A DNA stretch of 54,739 nucleotides from Nitrospiraceae bacterium (GTDB taxonomy: Bacteria > Nitrospirota > Nitrospiria > Nitrospirales > Nitrospiraceae): positions 1-54,739 of the forward strand of contig JABFSG010000058.1 in NCBI GenBank assembly GCA_013140715.1, given 5' to 3'. Each line of letters begins with the position of its first letter. The stretch's first letter is position 1. Positions 34,430 to 42,303 of the stretch are shown one piece after another. Made by a program: the position numbers and the translations under genes. The notes beneath the pieces are model-generated. The model saw nothing but the letters and a program-made list of their open reading frames with translations, searched no databases and had not been told where the DNA came from.

Positions 34430-35917
34430 ATGGCCATCAACTTTATTCCGAACGATCCGCGCGCGGGAGCCACTGCACCGGCGATACGAGTGAAAGCCAA
34501 ACGTCCCACACGTCCCGCAACACGCTCTGGCTTCATCTACAGCAAAACGAGTCCCGAAACCGTCAGTGCACCTGGCACACCGGCATTTCTGTTCTGGCAG
34601 GCCCGCGAGGCCGGGATTGCGGCAGTCATGGCCTGGGAAGCCTCCGCCGGGCTGCACAAGGCCTGGCAGGGCAACCGCAAGAAATTGCCCCTGCTGCAAG
34701 ATGCGGGGCAAGACCTCAACGCCTTCTATGACCGGGACAGCTTCTCGTTCTTCCATCAGACTGTGGCAGGCATCACGTTCTTTTCCGGCGCCAGCACGGA
34801 CGTTGTGGCGCACGAAGTCGGCCATGGCCTGCTCGATTCGATACGTCCGGATTTTTTCGACGTGAACTTCCTCGAAGTCGGCGCGTTCCACGAGGCCTTC
34901 GGCGATTGCATGGCGATGCTCACTGCGCTGAACGACCTCGAGACGAGGAAGAAGCTGCTTGCCGCAGCCCCCACTCTGCGCAAGCGAAACTTCGTCGAGG
35001 GCACGGCGGAAGACCTCTCGAAGGGCATCGGCCTGCTCATCCCCGGGCACAACGCCGCCAAGCCGCGCCGCGCATTCAACACATTCAAGTATCAAATCCC
35101 GAGCACCCTGCCCAGCGACGGTGGGCCAGGAGCGCTGATCAATGAGGTGCACAGCTTCGGCATGATCTTCACCGGTTGTTTCTGGGACTTGATCGCCAAC
35201 CTGTTCAACGCATCGGCGCAGAAGACAGAGGCCGCGCTGCTGACAGCCGCTAAACTAGCCGGTAAACTCCTGATCGCCGGGGCCAAGGCGGCGGTGGTGA
35301 CACCGCGCTTCATGCAGTCGATGGGACGTGCCATGACGCTGGCCGACCAGTCTCTCCACGGCGGCGCCAACCACGACAGCATTCGACAGGCCTTTGGGCG
35401 GCACAATATTCTTCTCGGGTCGAATGCGATGCTCGCACCGTCGATGGCGCTGGCCGGCGCCTTTCCCAAGCGCGCAACGCTCACCCAGGCAACCCGCAAG
35501 GACCTGCTGCAGCGCCTAGGCAACGTTCGCGGCGCCAAACTGACCTTGGCATCAGCCAATATGTTTGGAACACCTGTCGTCCAGGCCGTGCAAACCAGAC
35601 CCATCGAGCTCGGCAAGCTGCACCCTCAGTTGAAAGGAGTCGTTGCTCTGGCACAGGAGCCGGTGATGGTCGGCGAGTCCGGCGGCCGTGCCGCCATCAT
35701 GGGAGCGGTTCCTCACGCCAGCGACACCGACAATGAGGTGCGGGCCTTCGTCGAGTCGCTGCTGGCCCACAGACGTATCAAGATGGGTAAAACTACGAAA
35801 GGCGCCGCCGCAACTGGCGCGCACCGGAATCACACGACACACATCGTCAAAACCGTCGGCAGCCAGAAGATGCTTCAACGGACAAGTTTTCAGTGCATCT
35901 GCCACAGGAGCGAATAG
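34430..35917 (+). CDS. Thermolysin-like (M4-type) metallopeptidase with a C-terminal tail shared with a HAD protein
   Basis: This 495-residue protein has the gluzincin motif HEVGH (H128, E129, H132) followed after 22 residues by E155 in GAFHEAFGD, as in thermolysin (HExxH plus ExxxD). It has no signal peptide and no long propeptide, so it may act inside the cell or be exported by another route. The last ~60 residues (EVRAFVESLLAHRRIKMG, THIVKTVGSQKMLQRTSF) resemble the C-terminus of the convergently encoded HAD-like protein at 35947. AAAAGGAGGGATAGC precedes the ATG. The stop is 29 bp from that gene's stop. Confidence 0.75.
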   Translation: MAINFIPNDPRAGATAPAIRVKAKRPTRPATRSGFIYSKTSPETVSAPGTPAFLFWQAREAGIAAVMAWEASAGLHKAWQGNRKKLPLLQDAGQDLNAFYDRDSFSFFHQTVAGITFFSGASTDVVAHEVGHGLLDSIRPDFFDVNFLEVGAFHEAFGDCMAMLTALNDLETRKKLLAAAPTLRKRNFVEGTAEDLSKGIGLLIPGHNAAKPRRAFNTFKYQIPSTLPSDGGPGALINEVHSFGMIFTGCFWDLIANLFNASAQKTEAALLTAAKLAGKLLIAGAKAAVVTPRFMQSMGRAMTLADQSLHGGANHDSIRQAFGRHNILLGSNAMLAPSMALAGAFPKRATLTQATRKDLLQRLGNVRGAKLTLASANMFGTPVVQAVQTRPIELGKLHPQLKGVVALAQEPVMVGESGGRAAIMGAVPHASDTDNEVRAFVESLLAHRRIKMGKTTKGAAATGAHRNHTTHIVKTVGSQKMLQRTSFQCICHRSE

Positions 35918-35946
35918 CTCCCGCATCGACGAATTGATAGCCCTCG

Positions 35947-36915
35947 CTACAGCGCACTGAAGCGCTTGCGCACAAGCCTGCGCCTGCCGTTGTCGTCGGT
36001 AGCAATTTCGTGCGTGGCACCGGCGTTACGAATCGCGCCGCGCTGGGCGATCTGCCCATGCGCGGCCAGGCTACCTACAAATGCTGTCGCCTCAGCGATC
36101 TGTTCTTCTGTCGGCCGACTCACGCGAGAATGTAGTTCCCCCTTGGATCCGCTGATTAGCTCCCCCTCGACCGGTACCGAAACATGAACTGCCTGCAGAT
36201 CGGCAAAGCCCGGCAACACCACCGGGCACCACATCTGACCTGATAATCTGAACCTACCGGGCTTACTGGTCGGTGCAAGACTGGACAATTCAATGTCCTT
36301 CGCAGCCAGATAGGCCTTGATCGCCGCGTGCAGATTTTCTTCTTGGCGCTGGTCAATGAGGTGGGCGATCATGGCTGGCACTTGAGACCAATCATCGAAA
36401 TCGAAGCGATCGGACCCGGCTGCGCGAAACTGAATCGCGGGCATGTGCAATCTGTTGCGGGCCGCCTTGATGTGCGCGGCATTTTCAGTGACAAACAGAC
36501 ATTCCTCCAGCGTCGCCTTCACCCGAAGACGACGTAGCGCAGTCTCAAACAGAGCCCTGTCTGGCTTCAGTACACCGGCCTGTGTGGAGAGGGTCACCCG
36601 CCTCTGCACCGGTTCGAAAAACTGTCGCAACCCGGTCTGGTCGAGGATGCCAAGATACTGGTTGAACAGTGCTCGAACTTTCTGCGCAGTAACGGGAGGC
36701 GTCGCCATGGAAAAATTGGACAGGAGACAACTCCGCAAGGGCTTCCCCTCAGCCGTCTTGAAACTCGCGATAGCGGTAAGCGCCTCGCGCACATGATCGA
36801 ATGGCCGATTGTGCCCATCGATCAATGTCAGCCCGAGATCGAACATCACGACACGAATCAGAGGCTCCCTCTGTCTCCTCACCTTCCCCACTGGCCGCGC
36901 AATTCGAGATGTCAT
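35947..36915 (-). CDS. HAD-superfamily hydrolase with a C-terminal tail shared with the M4-like peptidase
   Basis: I use the ATG at 36915, giving 322 residues; a frame to 37005 reads through the repeat that lies upstream. HAD motifs are VMFDLGLTLIDG (motif I, with the second Asp replaced by Gly: DLGLT instead of DxDxT/V), LLSNFS (motif II) and KPDRALFETALRRL (motif III). VTENAAHIKAARN is the motif IV region, where Glu rather than Asp leads. A missing second Asp makes phosphatase activity uncertain. The final 55 residues (TAFVGSLAAHGQI ... THEIATDDNGRRRLVRKRF) resemble the peptidase tail. Function unknown. Confidence 0.7.
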   Translation of the reverse strand: MTSRIARPVGKVRRQREPLIRVVMFDLGLTLIDGHNRPFDHVREALTAIASFKTAEGKPLRSCLLSNFSMATPPVTAQKVRALFNQYLGILDQTGLRQFFEPVQRRVTLSTQAGVLKPDRALFETALRRLRVKATLEECLFVTENAAHIKAARNRLHMPAIQFRAAGSDRFDFDDWSQVPAMIAHLIDQRQEENLHAAIKAYLAAKDIELSSLAPTSKPGRFRLSGQMWCPVVLPGFADLQAVHVSVPVEGELISGSKGELHSRVSRPTEEQIAEATAFVGSLAAHGQIAQRGAIRNAGATHEIATDDNGRRRLVRKRFSAL

Positions 36916-36941
36916 CTGTGCCCTCGCAACGAGGCAGATTT

Positions 36942-37390
36942 TAGGCGGGATGCAAAGGCCGCGCAATGGGGCTGGATGGGAAATGAGTTGTCGCCGGCCT
37001 GCCACAGGCTCGCGGTAAAACCATCCCTGCCGCGCACGGAGAACCGCGGCGGTCTATCTCGTTCATCTGGTCGTCTGGTTTTCCTTGTTACGCTTGTACC
37101 TCAGACCCAAGGAACCAGAAAAACCAAATGAACCAAACAGACCAGACAGACCAAAAACCGAGGGGCTATCCAGGTCAAAAGGAATCGGCTATTGAGAGGG
37201 AGCCAACCGGACTAACGCTCAGATCGCTGAGATTTTCGTCAGAGGCGAAGAGAGGAAATAACAAGAATATGAAAAGAGTAGCAAGATCGAGTCTCCCTAC
37301 GAAAAGGTCGGCTCAGCCCGCAGGCTGCTCCCCGCGAGAGAATAATGCAAGCGATCAATGATGTCGGCTCCTGGGATCGGTTCCTGACAC
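36942..37390. repeat. Large degenerate repeat, copy A
   Basis: The first 90 bp (TTTAGGCGGGATGCAAAGGC through CTCGCGGTAAAACCAT) is almost the same as the sequence starting near 40731. The similarity then continues in weaker form: a 9-bp-periodic palindrome, GAATCGGCTATTGAGAGGGA, then CAGATCGCTGAG, and finally GCAAGCGATCAATGATGT...GATCGGTTC at 37349-37385. Copy B has matching blocks in the same order up to about 41370. The copies have the same orientation and lie about 3.8 kb apart. Confidence 0.7.
37051..37156. repeat. 9-bp-periodic imperfect palindrome, copy 4
   Basis: It lies inside large repeat copy A. The left arm is GGTCTATCTCGTTCATCTGG; the right arm is AACCAGAAAAACCAAATGAA and onward. 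The right arm shows five clean ACCARA units at nine-base spacing. Confidence 0.7.
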
Positions 37391-37412
37391 CACTTTTCTC
37401 TCACGGCTAGAA

Positions 37413-37614
37413 TCAGCCGGTGGTTTGGAAATCAACTTTGCGGGTTTCAGTCACACGTTTGGAAGCGTCCAAGATTTCGATTGAAACGAGATTGCCGATG
37501 GCATCATAGTCCAGAATCACGCCAGGCTTGTCCTCATCGCTTTCGGCAATAGGAGTGTTGTCTTGTAGGATCATGCTCAACGTATCGGTTTTCTCATCTG
37601 TAAGAGACCTTCAT
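37413..37614 (-). pseudogene. DUF2283 antitoxin-like gene with a frameshift
   Basis: The start MKVSY (37614) overlaps the end of the DUF4258 gene as ATGA. After five codons a single extra base puts the frame out; in the shifted frame the DUF2283 pattern continues cleanly: DEKTDTLSMILQDNTPIAES, DEDKPGVILDYDAIGNLVSI, EILDASKRVTETRKVDF. DUF2283 proteins are typically paired with DUF4258 as putative toxin-antitoxin modules. Both members are frameshifted here, suggesting decay, although a sequencing indel is possible. Confidence 0.75.
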
Positions 37615-37891
37615 GGCTTCCTCCAGTACTTTCCAATCTTACTGGTTCGATACGCGGTCACAACCTCAACCGGCGGCGATCGATATCGACAAACACCCGA
37701 ACGAGAAACGTGGCCGCTGACTCTCCGAATGGGAGTCGTGATTGCAATACCACCCGGCCAGGACGGACCGCACATCGTTGCTCCGGCGCAGACAGTATTG
37801 CATGGATGATCTGTTCGCTCAAGCCGCGGCGAGACAATTCCAATCTCGCATGGTCCGTAATGAGATAATCAGCAATGGAGTCAGCAGCCAT
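37611..37891 (-). pseudogene. DUF4258 toxin-like gene with a frameshift
   Basis: The frame from 37891 reads ADYLITDHARLELSRRGLSE, then VRPGRVVLQSRLPFG, then LVRVFVDIDRR, the DUF4258 pattern. There the frame is lost; in the next frame it continues PPVEVVTAYRTSKIGKYWRKP to a stop at 37611. A one-base indel near 37675 explains this. DUF4258 proteins are RNase-like toxin candidates. The downstream DUF2283 partner has its own indel, so the module appears inactive. Confidence 0.78.
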
Positions 37892-38012
37892 TCAACAGGC
37901 ATCCTCAATTGCGACAAAAGTCCAAAAAAAACAGTACTGCGTGCCACGTCATTCTACATCGATTGGAAGGAGCGGGGAATACACAGCGCTTGGCAGGACC
38001 GAGACCAACACC

Positions 38013-38216
38013 TCACGATGTGCAGACATCGAAAGCAACCAGTTGGAAGGGTATGCCGGGGTTGAGTTCGTAAACCAGGTTCAGCAGGTTATCCGGTGCA
38101 TAGCGACTTGCCTGTTTGAAGATATTGTCGCCGCGCTCGTACTTTTCGGAGAAGCCGGGCTCAACTGCAGATGGAGAGGCGAAAAGGAGGAAACTAAAGA
38201 ACCAGATCATCCACAT
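38013..38216 (-). CDS. Small secreted Asn/Pro-rich protein
   Basis: From the ATG at 38216, with GGAGG just upstream, the protein has 67 residues. A hydrophobic signal (MWMIWFFSFLLFASPSAVE) is followed by a short repetitive part (SRYAPDNLLNLVYELNPGIPFQLV) that looks like degenerate units of NP-rich repeats such as RYAPDNPLNPVN. I cannot name a family. It lies 163 bp downstream of the Sel1-repeat gene on the same strand. Confidence 0.5.
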   Translation of the reverse strand: MWMIWFFSFLLFASPSAVEPGFSEKYERGDNIFKQASRYAPDNLLNLVYELNPGIPFQLVAFDVCTS

Positions 38217-38379
38217 CGGGAGCCTCCGATCGGCGGGGCAGGACATGTGAAAAGCTTGTTCCACGACCGTGAACATCGCAAGGAGCAGGTGGACGACTCA
38301 AGATATGGAGAGGGCTGGCGTCGTTTTGATCAGGCGCTGCCGGAAATGTTGAATGTTCCCGTTTCCCGGCCCCCATAGC

Positions 38380-38970
38380 TCAGCGAGAAGCTGACGGGGT
38401 CTTTGGCTTCCACTCACGCGCCAGCTTTTGCGCCTCGGCGATCTGGGTAGGGGTCATCTCCTTGGCGGTCGCATCACGAAGTTCGGCCGCTGGCTTATCC
38501 CCGTTCGTTGCCGCCAGACTGTACCACTTATATGTCTGGACAATATCATGCGGCACCCCTCGGCCATCATCGTACATAATGGCAATTTTCGTTTGAGCGA
38601 CAGCCTCTCCTTGATCTGCGGCCAGACGGAACCATCGCAAGGCTTGCTGATAGTCTTTCGCGACTCCCTCACCGTTAAAATACAACGTCCCTAGGTTGAA
38701 CTGCGCCTTGGCCTGTCCCTGTACCGCCGACTTTTCATACCACTGTCGTGCTTGAACATCGTCCTGCGGCACACCTCGGCCTTTGCGATACAGCACCCCA
38801 AGGTTGTACTGCGCAAGAGCATTACCCTGCTCAGCAAGGGGACGGAGCAGTTGCGCCGCCCGTGTATAGTCACCACGATCAGCGGCAGAGACTGCGTCCT
38901 CGTAGGAATCCGCTGCCGCACCTGTCGCACACGCCACGACCACGAAGACCGCGAAGAGGAAATGCCGCAT
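38380..38970 (-). CDS. Secreted Sel1-repeat (TPR-like) protein
   Basis: From the ATG at 38970 (MRHFLFAVFVVVACATGAAA) the protein has 196 residues with a signal peptide cleaved near ADS. Four Sel1-like repeats follow: AQLLRPLAEQGNALAQYNLGVLYRKGRGVPQDDVQARQWYEKSA, AKAQFNLGTLYFNGEGVAKDYQQALRWFRLAA, and AVAQTKIAIMYDDGRGVPHDIVQTYKWYSLAA. Sel1 proteins act as protein-interaction scaffolds. The context, between a small secreted protein and an MtfA-type peptidase, does not define the partner. Confidence 0.88.
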   Translation of the reverse strand: MRHFLFAVFVVVACATGAAADSYEDAVSAADRGDYTRAAQLLRPLAEQGNALAQYNLGVLYRKGRGVPQDDVQARQWYEKSAVQGQAKAQFNLGTLYFNGEGVAKDYQQALRWFRLAADQGEAVAQTKIAIMYDDGRGVPHDIVQTYKWYSLAATNGDKPAAELRDATAKEMTPTQIAEAQKLAREWKPKTPSASR

Positions 38971-39184
38971 CGTAGATCTACCTTTCAACAGGGCCAATTA
39001 CACGAGGGTTTCCACACAGTACTTTGCCCCTGAAATAGTCCAGCGTTGTACGTGACAGCGCATTGTAAAGGGGAAGCGACGGTGGGGACGAGTAGAGAAG
39101 GACATGGGATCCTCGCAGGGAGGCGTATTGTAGGAGGGGGACGATCAAACCGCAAGGCGGGGGGACTGAAACATGGTGACCCCG

Positions 39185-40162
39185 CTATCCAGGCTTCGGC
39201 TGACAACAATGTTTATACTTTTTCCCGCTGCCGCAGGGGCAAAGCGCGTTGCGGCCGATTCCCTGGCGATGTCGGGGCACCGACGGGAACAGCAATCCAG
39301 TGTCTTGGTGAAACAAGCTCCGTAGCAGGGCATACAAGGTAGGATCCTGGCGTTTTAATGACTCGGGCGACGTGAAGAAATATTCGGCCAGCACCGCGAA
39401 GAACTCGTGTTCGTTCGTGTAGGCATACGTGCTGAGGCGAGCGCCTCGCCTCGACGGATGAGTCAGTTCCCGAGCCACGTATCGCACCCACTGCCGGACT
39501 GCCATCCAGGGGACTTCCGGAGGAAGCCCATACTCGCTGGCTTCTTTCTCGACCAGATGGGCAAACTCATGCACCCCCACATTGTGCGTGCCTGACGGAT
39601 GGGCGAATCCCGCTAGGAGCGCGGGCTTGGAGAGAATCATCACCCCGCTCAAATGGCGCAGGCCGACCATCCCCAGAATGTGTTCGTTGGGCCCACCACG
39701 GCTCTGATAGGCATCGTCAAATGCGTCCGGATAGATCAGCACTTCATGCAATCGATGATATTCCCAGTCGTGGAAACCAAAGATCGGAATCACCGCGCTC
39801 GCCGCAACAAGCACCCGAACCGTGTCGTCCGCGTCTGTGCGAATGCCCGTGATCCGGACTTCGTCGAGAAAGATTTTGACCAGTTGTCGAAAGCGAGCTT
39901 TCTCCGCCTCGTTAAGCGCATCGAAGAACGCCACGTGTGTGCGAAGAATCTGCTCCCACTGATCGGGAAACGGCTGCTGCATCACTGCCGTTCGTCTGAG
40001 GGACCGCCGCCGCACCCACCAGTACGCGAATGGACCGAGTCCCAGCAGGAGCCAGAGAGGAGGAGAGAGCCAGCCTAACACTCCCGCCGTCCCAGCCACC
40101 AGACCAACAGCCACTAGGGCCTGCCGTTGATTCCGACGATGGGACTCCGGCGTCACAAGCAT
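39185..40162 (-). CDS. MtfA-family (M90) zinc peptidase with a C-terminal SEC-C motif
   Basis: This 325-residue protein has two N-terminal hydrophobic segments (ALVAVGLVAGTAGVLGWLSPPLWLLLGLGPFAYWWV), then the MtfA-like domain with IPIFGFHDWEYHRLHEVLIYPDAF and the zinc motif HEFAH (H198, E199, H202). NEHEFFAVLAEYFF is the third-ligand region. The last 20 residues are a SEC-C zinc-binding tail, CPCGSGKKYKHCC. Escherichia coli MtfA inactivates the Mlc repressor, and lacks the membrane segment and the SEC-C tail present here. The fusion hints at recruitment to SecA/ribosome-like partners, by inference only. Confidence 0.87.
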   Translation of the reverse strand: MLVTPESHRRNQRQALVAVGLVAGTAGVLGWLSPPLWLLLGLGPFAYWWVRRRSLRRTAVMQQPFPDQWEQILRTHVAFFDALNEAEKARFRQLVKIFLDEVRITGIRTDADDTVRVLVAASAVIPIFGFHDWEYHRLHEVLIYPDAFDDAYQSRGGPNEHILGMVGLRHLSGVMILSKPALLAGFAHPSGTHNVGVHEFAHLVEKEASEYGLPPEVPWMAVRQWVRYVARELTHPSRRGARLSTYAYTNEHEFFAVLAEYFFTSPESLKRQDPTLYALLRSLFHQDTGLLFPSVPRHRQGIGRNALCPCGSGKKYKHCCQPKPG

Positions 40163-40189
40163 CTGCTCGGTCTCCCATGTGAAAGTACT

Positions 40190-40735
40190 CTCAGCGGCAC
40201 GATTCTACTCCGAACAAGCCTGGACTTGCCCTCTTGGTTATCTGATCGCGCTGGTTCTCTTGGTTCGCTGAGCGAAATGAACTAGATCTCTCCGAAATAC
40301 ACCGCTCACCTGCTTCGCTTTCGCCGTTCCCACGGCGGCACGGGATGCGGGTCGGCCCACAGGCAAGTTTCGCCTCTCTCGCCTCATTCTCCAGACTCTC
40401 TAGCATCGTATCCCCCGGCGCATATCGCGATACCATAACGGGTGGTGGTGTCGATACCTTGCTTGTGGAGATACGGGTTGGTGTGTTTGCTGCGGAGTTC
40501 GTTGAGGAAGGCTACGAGGTCATGAAGGCTGCGGCCAAGGCGATCTACTGACCGTGCAGCCACGAGATCGAAATCCCGCTGCACGATTCCCTTGCGCAAC
40601 CTATCGAACGCCGGACGACCCTCTCGACCTTTCGAGCCACTGATGCCCTGATCGATAAACCGCTCGACAACCTCCCACCCTTCTTTGACCGCGACGGCCT
40701 CACGCTCACGGAGCCGATTCTCCAGGGCGAATTTA
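40190..40735 (-). pseudogene. Broken serine recombinase (resolvase) gene
   Basis: The reading frame contains the catalytic-domain middle of a serine recombinase: EGWEVVERFIDQGISGSKGR, RPAFDRLRKGIVQRDFDLV, SVDRLGRSLHDLVAFLNEL, KQGIDTTT. The N-terminal part with the catalytic serine (usually YARVSTxxQ) is replaced by sequence of the large repeat copy B. After GIDTTT the frame is lost; a later frame shows LACGPTRIPCRRG, a likely remnant of the LGRPR-type C-terminus. A 9-bp-periodic half palindrome (40232-40283) follows. It cannot encode an active enzyme. Confidence 0.75.
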
Positions 40736-41385
40736 GGCGGGATGCAAAGGCCGCGCAATGGACTGGATGGGAAATGAGCTGTAATCGGCCTGCCACAGGC
40801 TCGCGGTAAAACCATCGTTGCCAAGACGGAGAGCCTTGCTGGTCTTTCTAGACTATCTGGCCTGTCTGGTTGGGTCCGTTACTCTTGAACGTCAGACCCA
40901 GGGGAATCGGATAGACCAGATAGCCCAGGACCGAAGGGGTTTCCGGCTCCGAAGAGATCGGCTAGTGAGACGGAATCAAACGGATTGCCGCACAGATCGC
41001 CGAGGTTCTCGGCCTGAGCAGAGAAAAGAAATGAAATGAAGAGAGAAGAGAGGGTATACGATGGACTCAGCCCTTGATATACTCACGCCAGCCGAAACGG
41101 TCACTCACCAAGACCAACCCCTACCTTCTCGACCCGGCGAAACGCCGCACGATGTTTCAGATGACCGTTTCCACTTCCACAGACATCGAAGGTGTAACAC
41201 TGACGCCATCCGACTTGCGCATCGAAAAAAGAACCTCTCGCCGCGCTACCACATCCCGTGAATCTGGAAAGTTCTCTCGATCACCACGGTAAACAGTTTC
41301 GCCATCGGTTCATAACTTAGTTCCAAGCGATCAATGATGTTGGTTCCTGAGATCGGTTCATAACACCTTACCCTCTCATTCATTG
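40735..41385. repeat. Large degenerate repeat, copy B
   Basis: The first 90 bp (from TTTAGGCGGGATGCAAAGGC) nearly equals copy A at 36942. Matching blocks follow in order: a 9-bp-periodic palindrome, GATCGGCTAGTGAGACGGAA, CAGATCGCCGAGG, and CAAGCGATCAATGATGTTGG...GATCGGTTCATAA near 41330-41370. Copy B contains an additional ~230 bp (41050-41300) not in copy A. It replaced the start of the resolvase gene. Confidence 0.65.
40840..40930. repeat. 9-bp-periodic imperfect palindrome, copy 5
   Basis: It lies inside large repeat copy B. The left arm is GGTCTTTCTAGACTATCTGG; the right arm is AGACCCAGGGGAATCGGATA and onward to GACCAGATAGCCCAGG. It is more diverged than the other copies. Confidence 0.55.
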
Positions 41386-41564
41386 ATACACCTAGCTCGG
41401 TGTCTTTGAAACCGGCAGCAGCCCAGTTTCCCCGTTTTATTTAGCGAATCAAAGCCTTGAACGGTTTCTACTGATTCGATTGATTCTGATGATTGCGGTC
41501 TGTTTTGCAGAGTTTTAGCACAGTGTTTGAGATCCACTGATCAACACCAACCTTGTCTTGCAAA

Positions 41565-41582
41565 TATGCCAATTATGGCATA
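41565..41582. promoter_or_regulatory. Palindromic operator of the HigB/HigA-like module
   Basis: TATGCCA-ATTA-TGGCATA is a perfect inverted repeat with 7-bp arms. It lies 13 bp before the ATG of the toxin pseudogene. Such palindromes overlapping the promoter are the usual HigA-type antitoxin binding sites, so it probably still binds the intact antitoxin encoded at 41931. Confidence 0.65.
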
Positions 41583-41595
41583 CGATGGTGCCTGA

Positions 41596-41934
41596 ATGAA
41601 GCCGGTTCATTTCGTTGGATCATCCCGAGAGGATCTTCGTGCGCTGCCGGAGACCGTTCAAGAAACAGCTGGATTTCAGTTGTTCAAAGTCCAACAAGGG
41701 GAAAGAGCCGGATGATTGGAAGCCGATTCCGGCAGTGGGTCCTGCGTGCAGGAAATCCGAGTCCGCGATGAAAGCGGGGCGTATCAAGTCCTCTATGTAG
41801 CCAAGTTCGCAGAGGCGGTGTACGTCCTGCATGCGTTTGAGAAACGTTCACAGAAAGCAGCGAGGGCTGACCTCGAACTTGAGAAGAGTCGCTATGCCGA
41901 TCTCCTCAGAGGGAGAAGGGAGGAAGGACTATGA
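41596..41934 (+). pseudogene. HigB/RelE-like toxin gene with two compensating frameshifts
   Basis: The reading frame starts MKPVHFVGSSREDLRALPET and runs to GFQLFKVQQGE, meets TGA at 41713 after an extra base near 41703, continues in the shifted frame as EPDDWKPIPAVGP, then loses a base near 41742 and returns to the first frame as VQEIRVRDESGAYQVLYVAK, FAEAVYVLHAFEKRSQKAA. This is the phage Gp49/HigB-like toxin pattern (mRNA interferase). Net frame is restored, so the rest looks intact, but the protein cannot be made from this sequence. The stop overlaps the antitoxin start (ATGA). Confidence 0.85.
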
Positions 41935-42290
41935 AACGTGTGACCGTAACCAAAGGTAGCGGGAATATCTTTCGGGATCTGGGGTTTTCGGAAGAACGAT
42001 CCGCCGAACTCCTTCTCAAAAGCAGTTTGCTTCAAGCCCTTCAAGACACGATCCGGGGCCAAGGGTGGAAGCAGATCGAGGCCGCCTCACGACTTGGTAT
42101 CGATCAGGCCAAAGTGTCCAAGCTCCTCGCGGGACAGATGGCCGGGTTCTCCGTCGAACGATTGGTGCATTTTCTCTCGTTGCTCGGTCAGGATGTGGAA
42201 GTCACGGTGAAGAAGGCGCCTCGTGGACAGCGGTTCGGCACGGTTCGAGCGAAGCTATCGAAACGATCACGAGCGGTGGTCGTATCGTGA
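41931..42290 (+). CDS. HigA-type XRE antitoxin
   Basis: This 119-residue protein is an intact antitoxin of the HTH_37/HigA type: SLLQALQDTIRGQGWKQIEA, ASRLGIDQAKVSKLLAGQMA, then FSVERLVHFLSLLGQDVEVTVKK. The helix-turn-helix covers about residues 42-70. It overlaps the stop of its broken toxin gene by ATGA. A palindromic operator lies upstream of the toxin. The C-terminal 20 residues (GTVRAKLSKRSRAVVVS) are basic and longer than usual. With the toxin disrupted, it may serve as a free repressor or an anti-addiction antitoxin. Confidence 0.88.
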   Translation: MKRVTVTKGSGNIFRDLGFSEERSAELLLKSSLLQALQDTIRGQGWKQIEAASRLGIDQAKVSKLLAGQMAGFSVERLVHFLSLLGQDVEVTVKKAPRGQRFGTVRAKLSKRSRAVVVS

Positions 42291-42303
42291 TTGGAGCTGC
42301 TTC

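Noticed and set aside
36916-37005. N-terminal extension of the HAD-like protein
   Set aside because: These codons lie in large repeat copy A, and related residues appear out of context before the broken resolvase.
42223-42303. Upstream extension of the second antitoxin as a HigB remnant
   Set aside because: The residues (WSYRDWSCF) are too few and the DNA is the end of the previous antitoxin gene in another frame.
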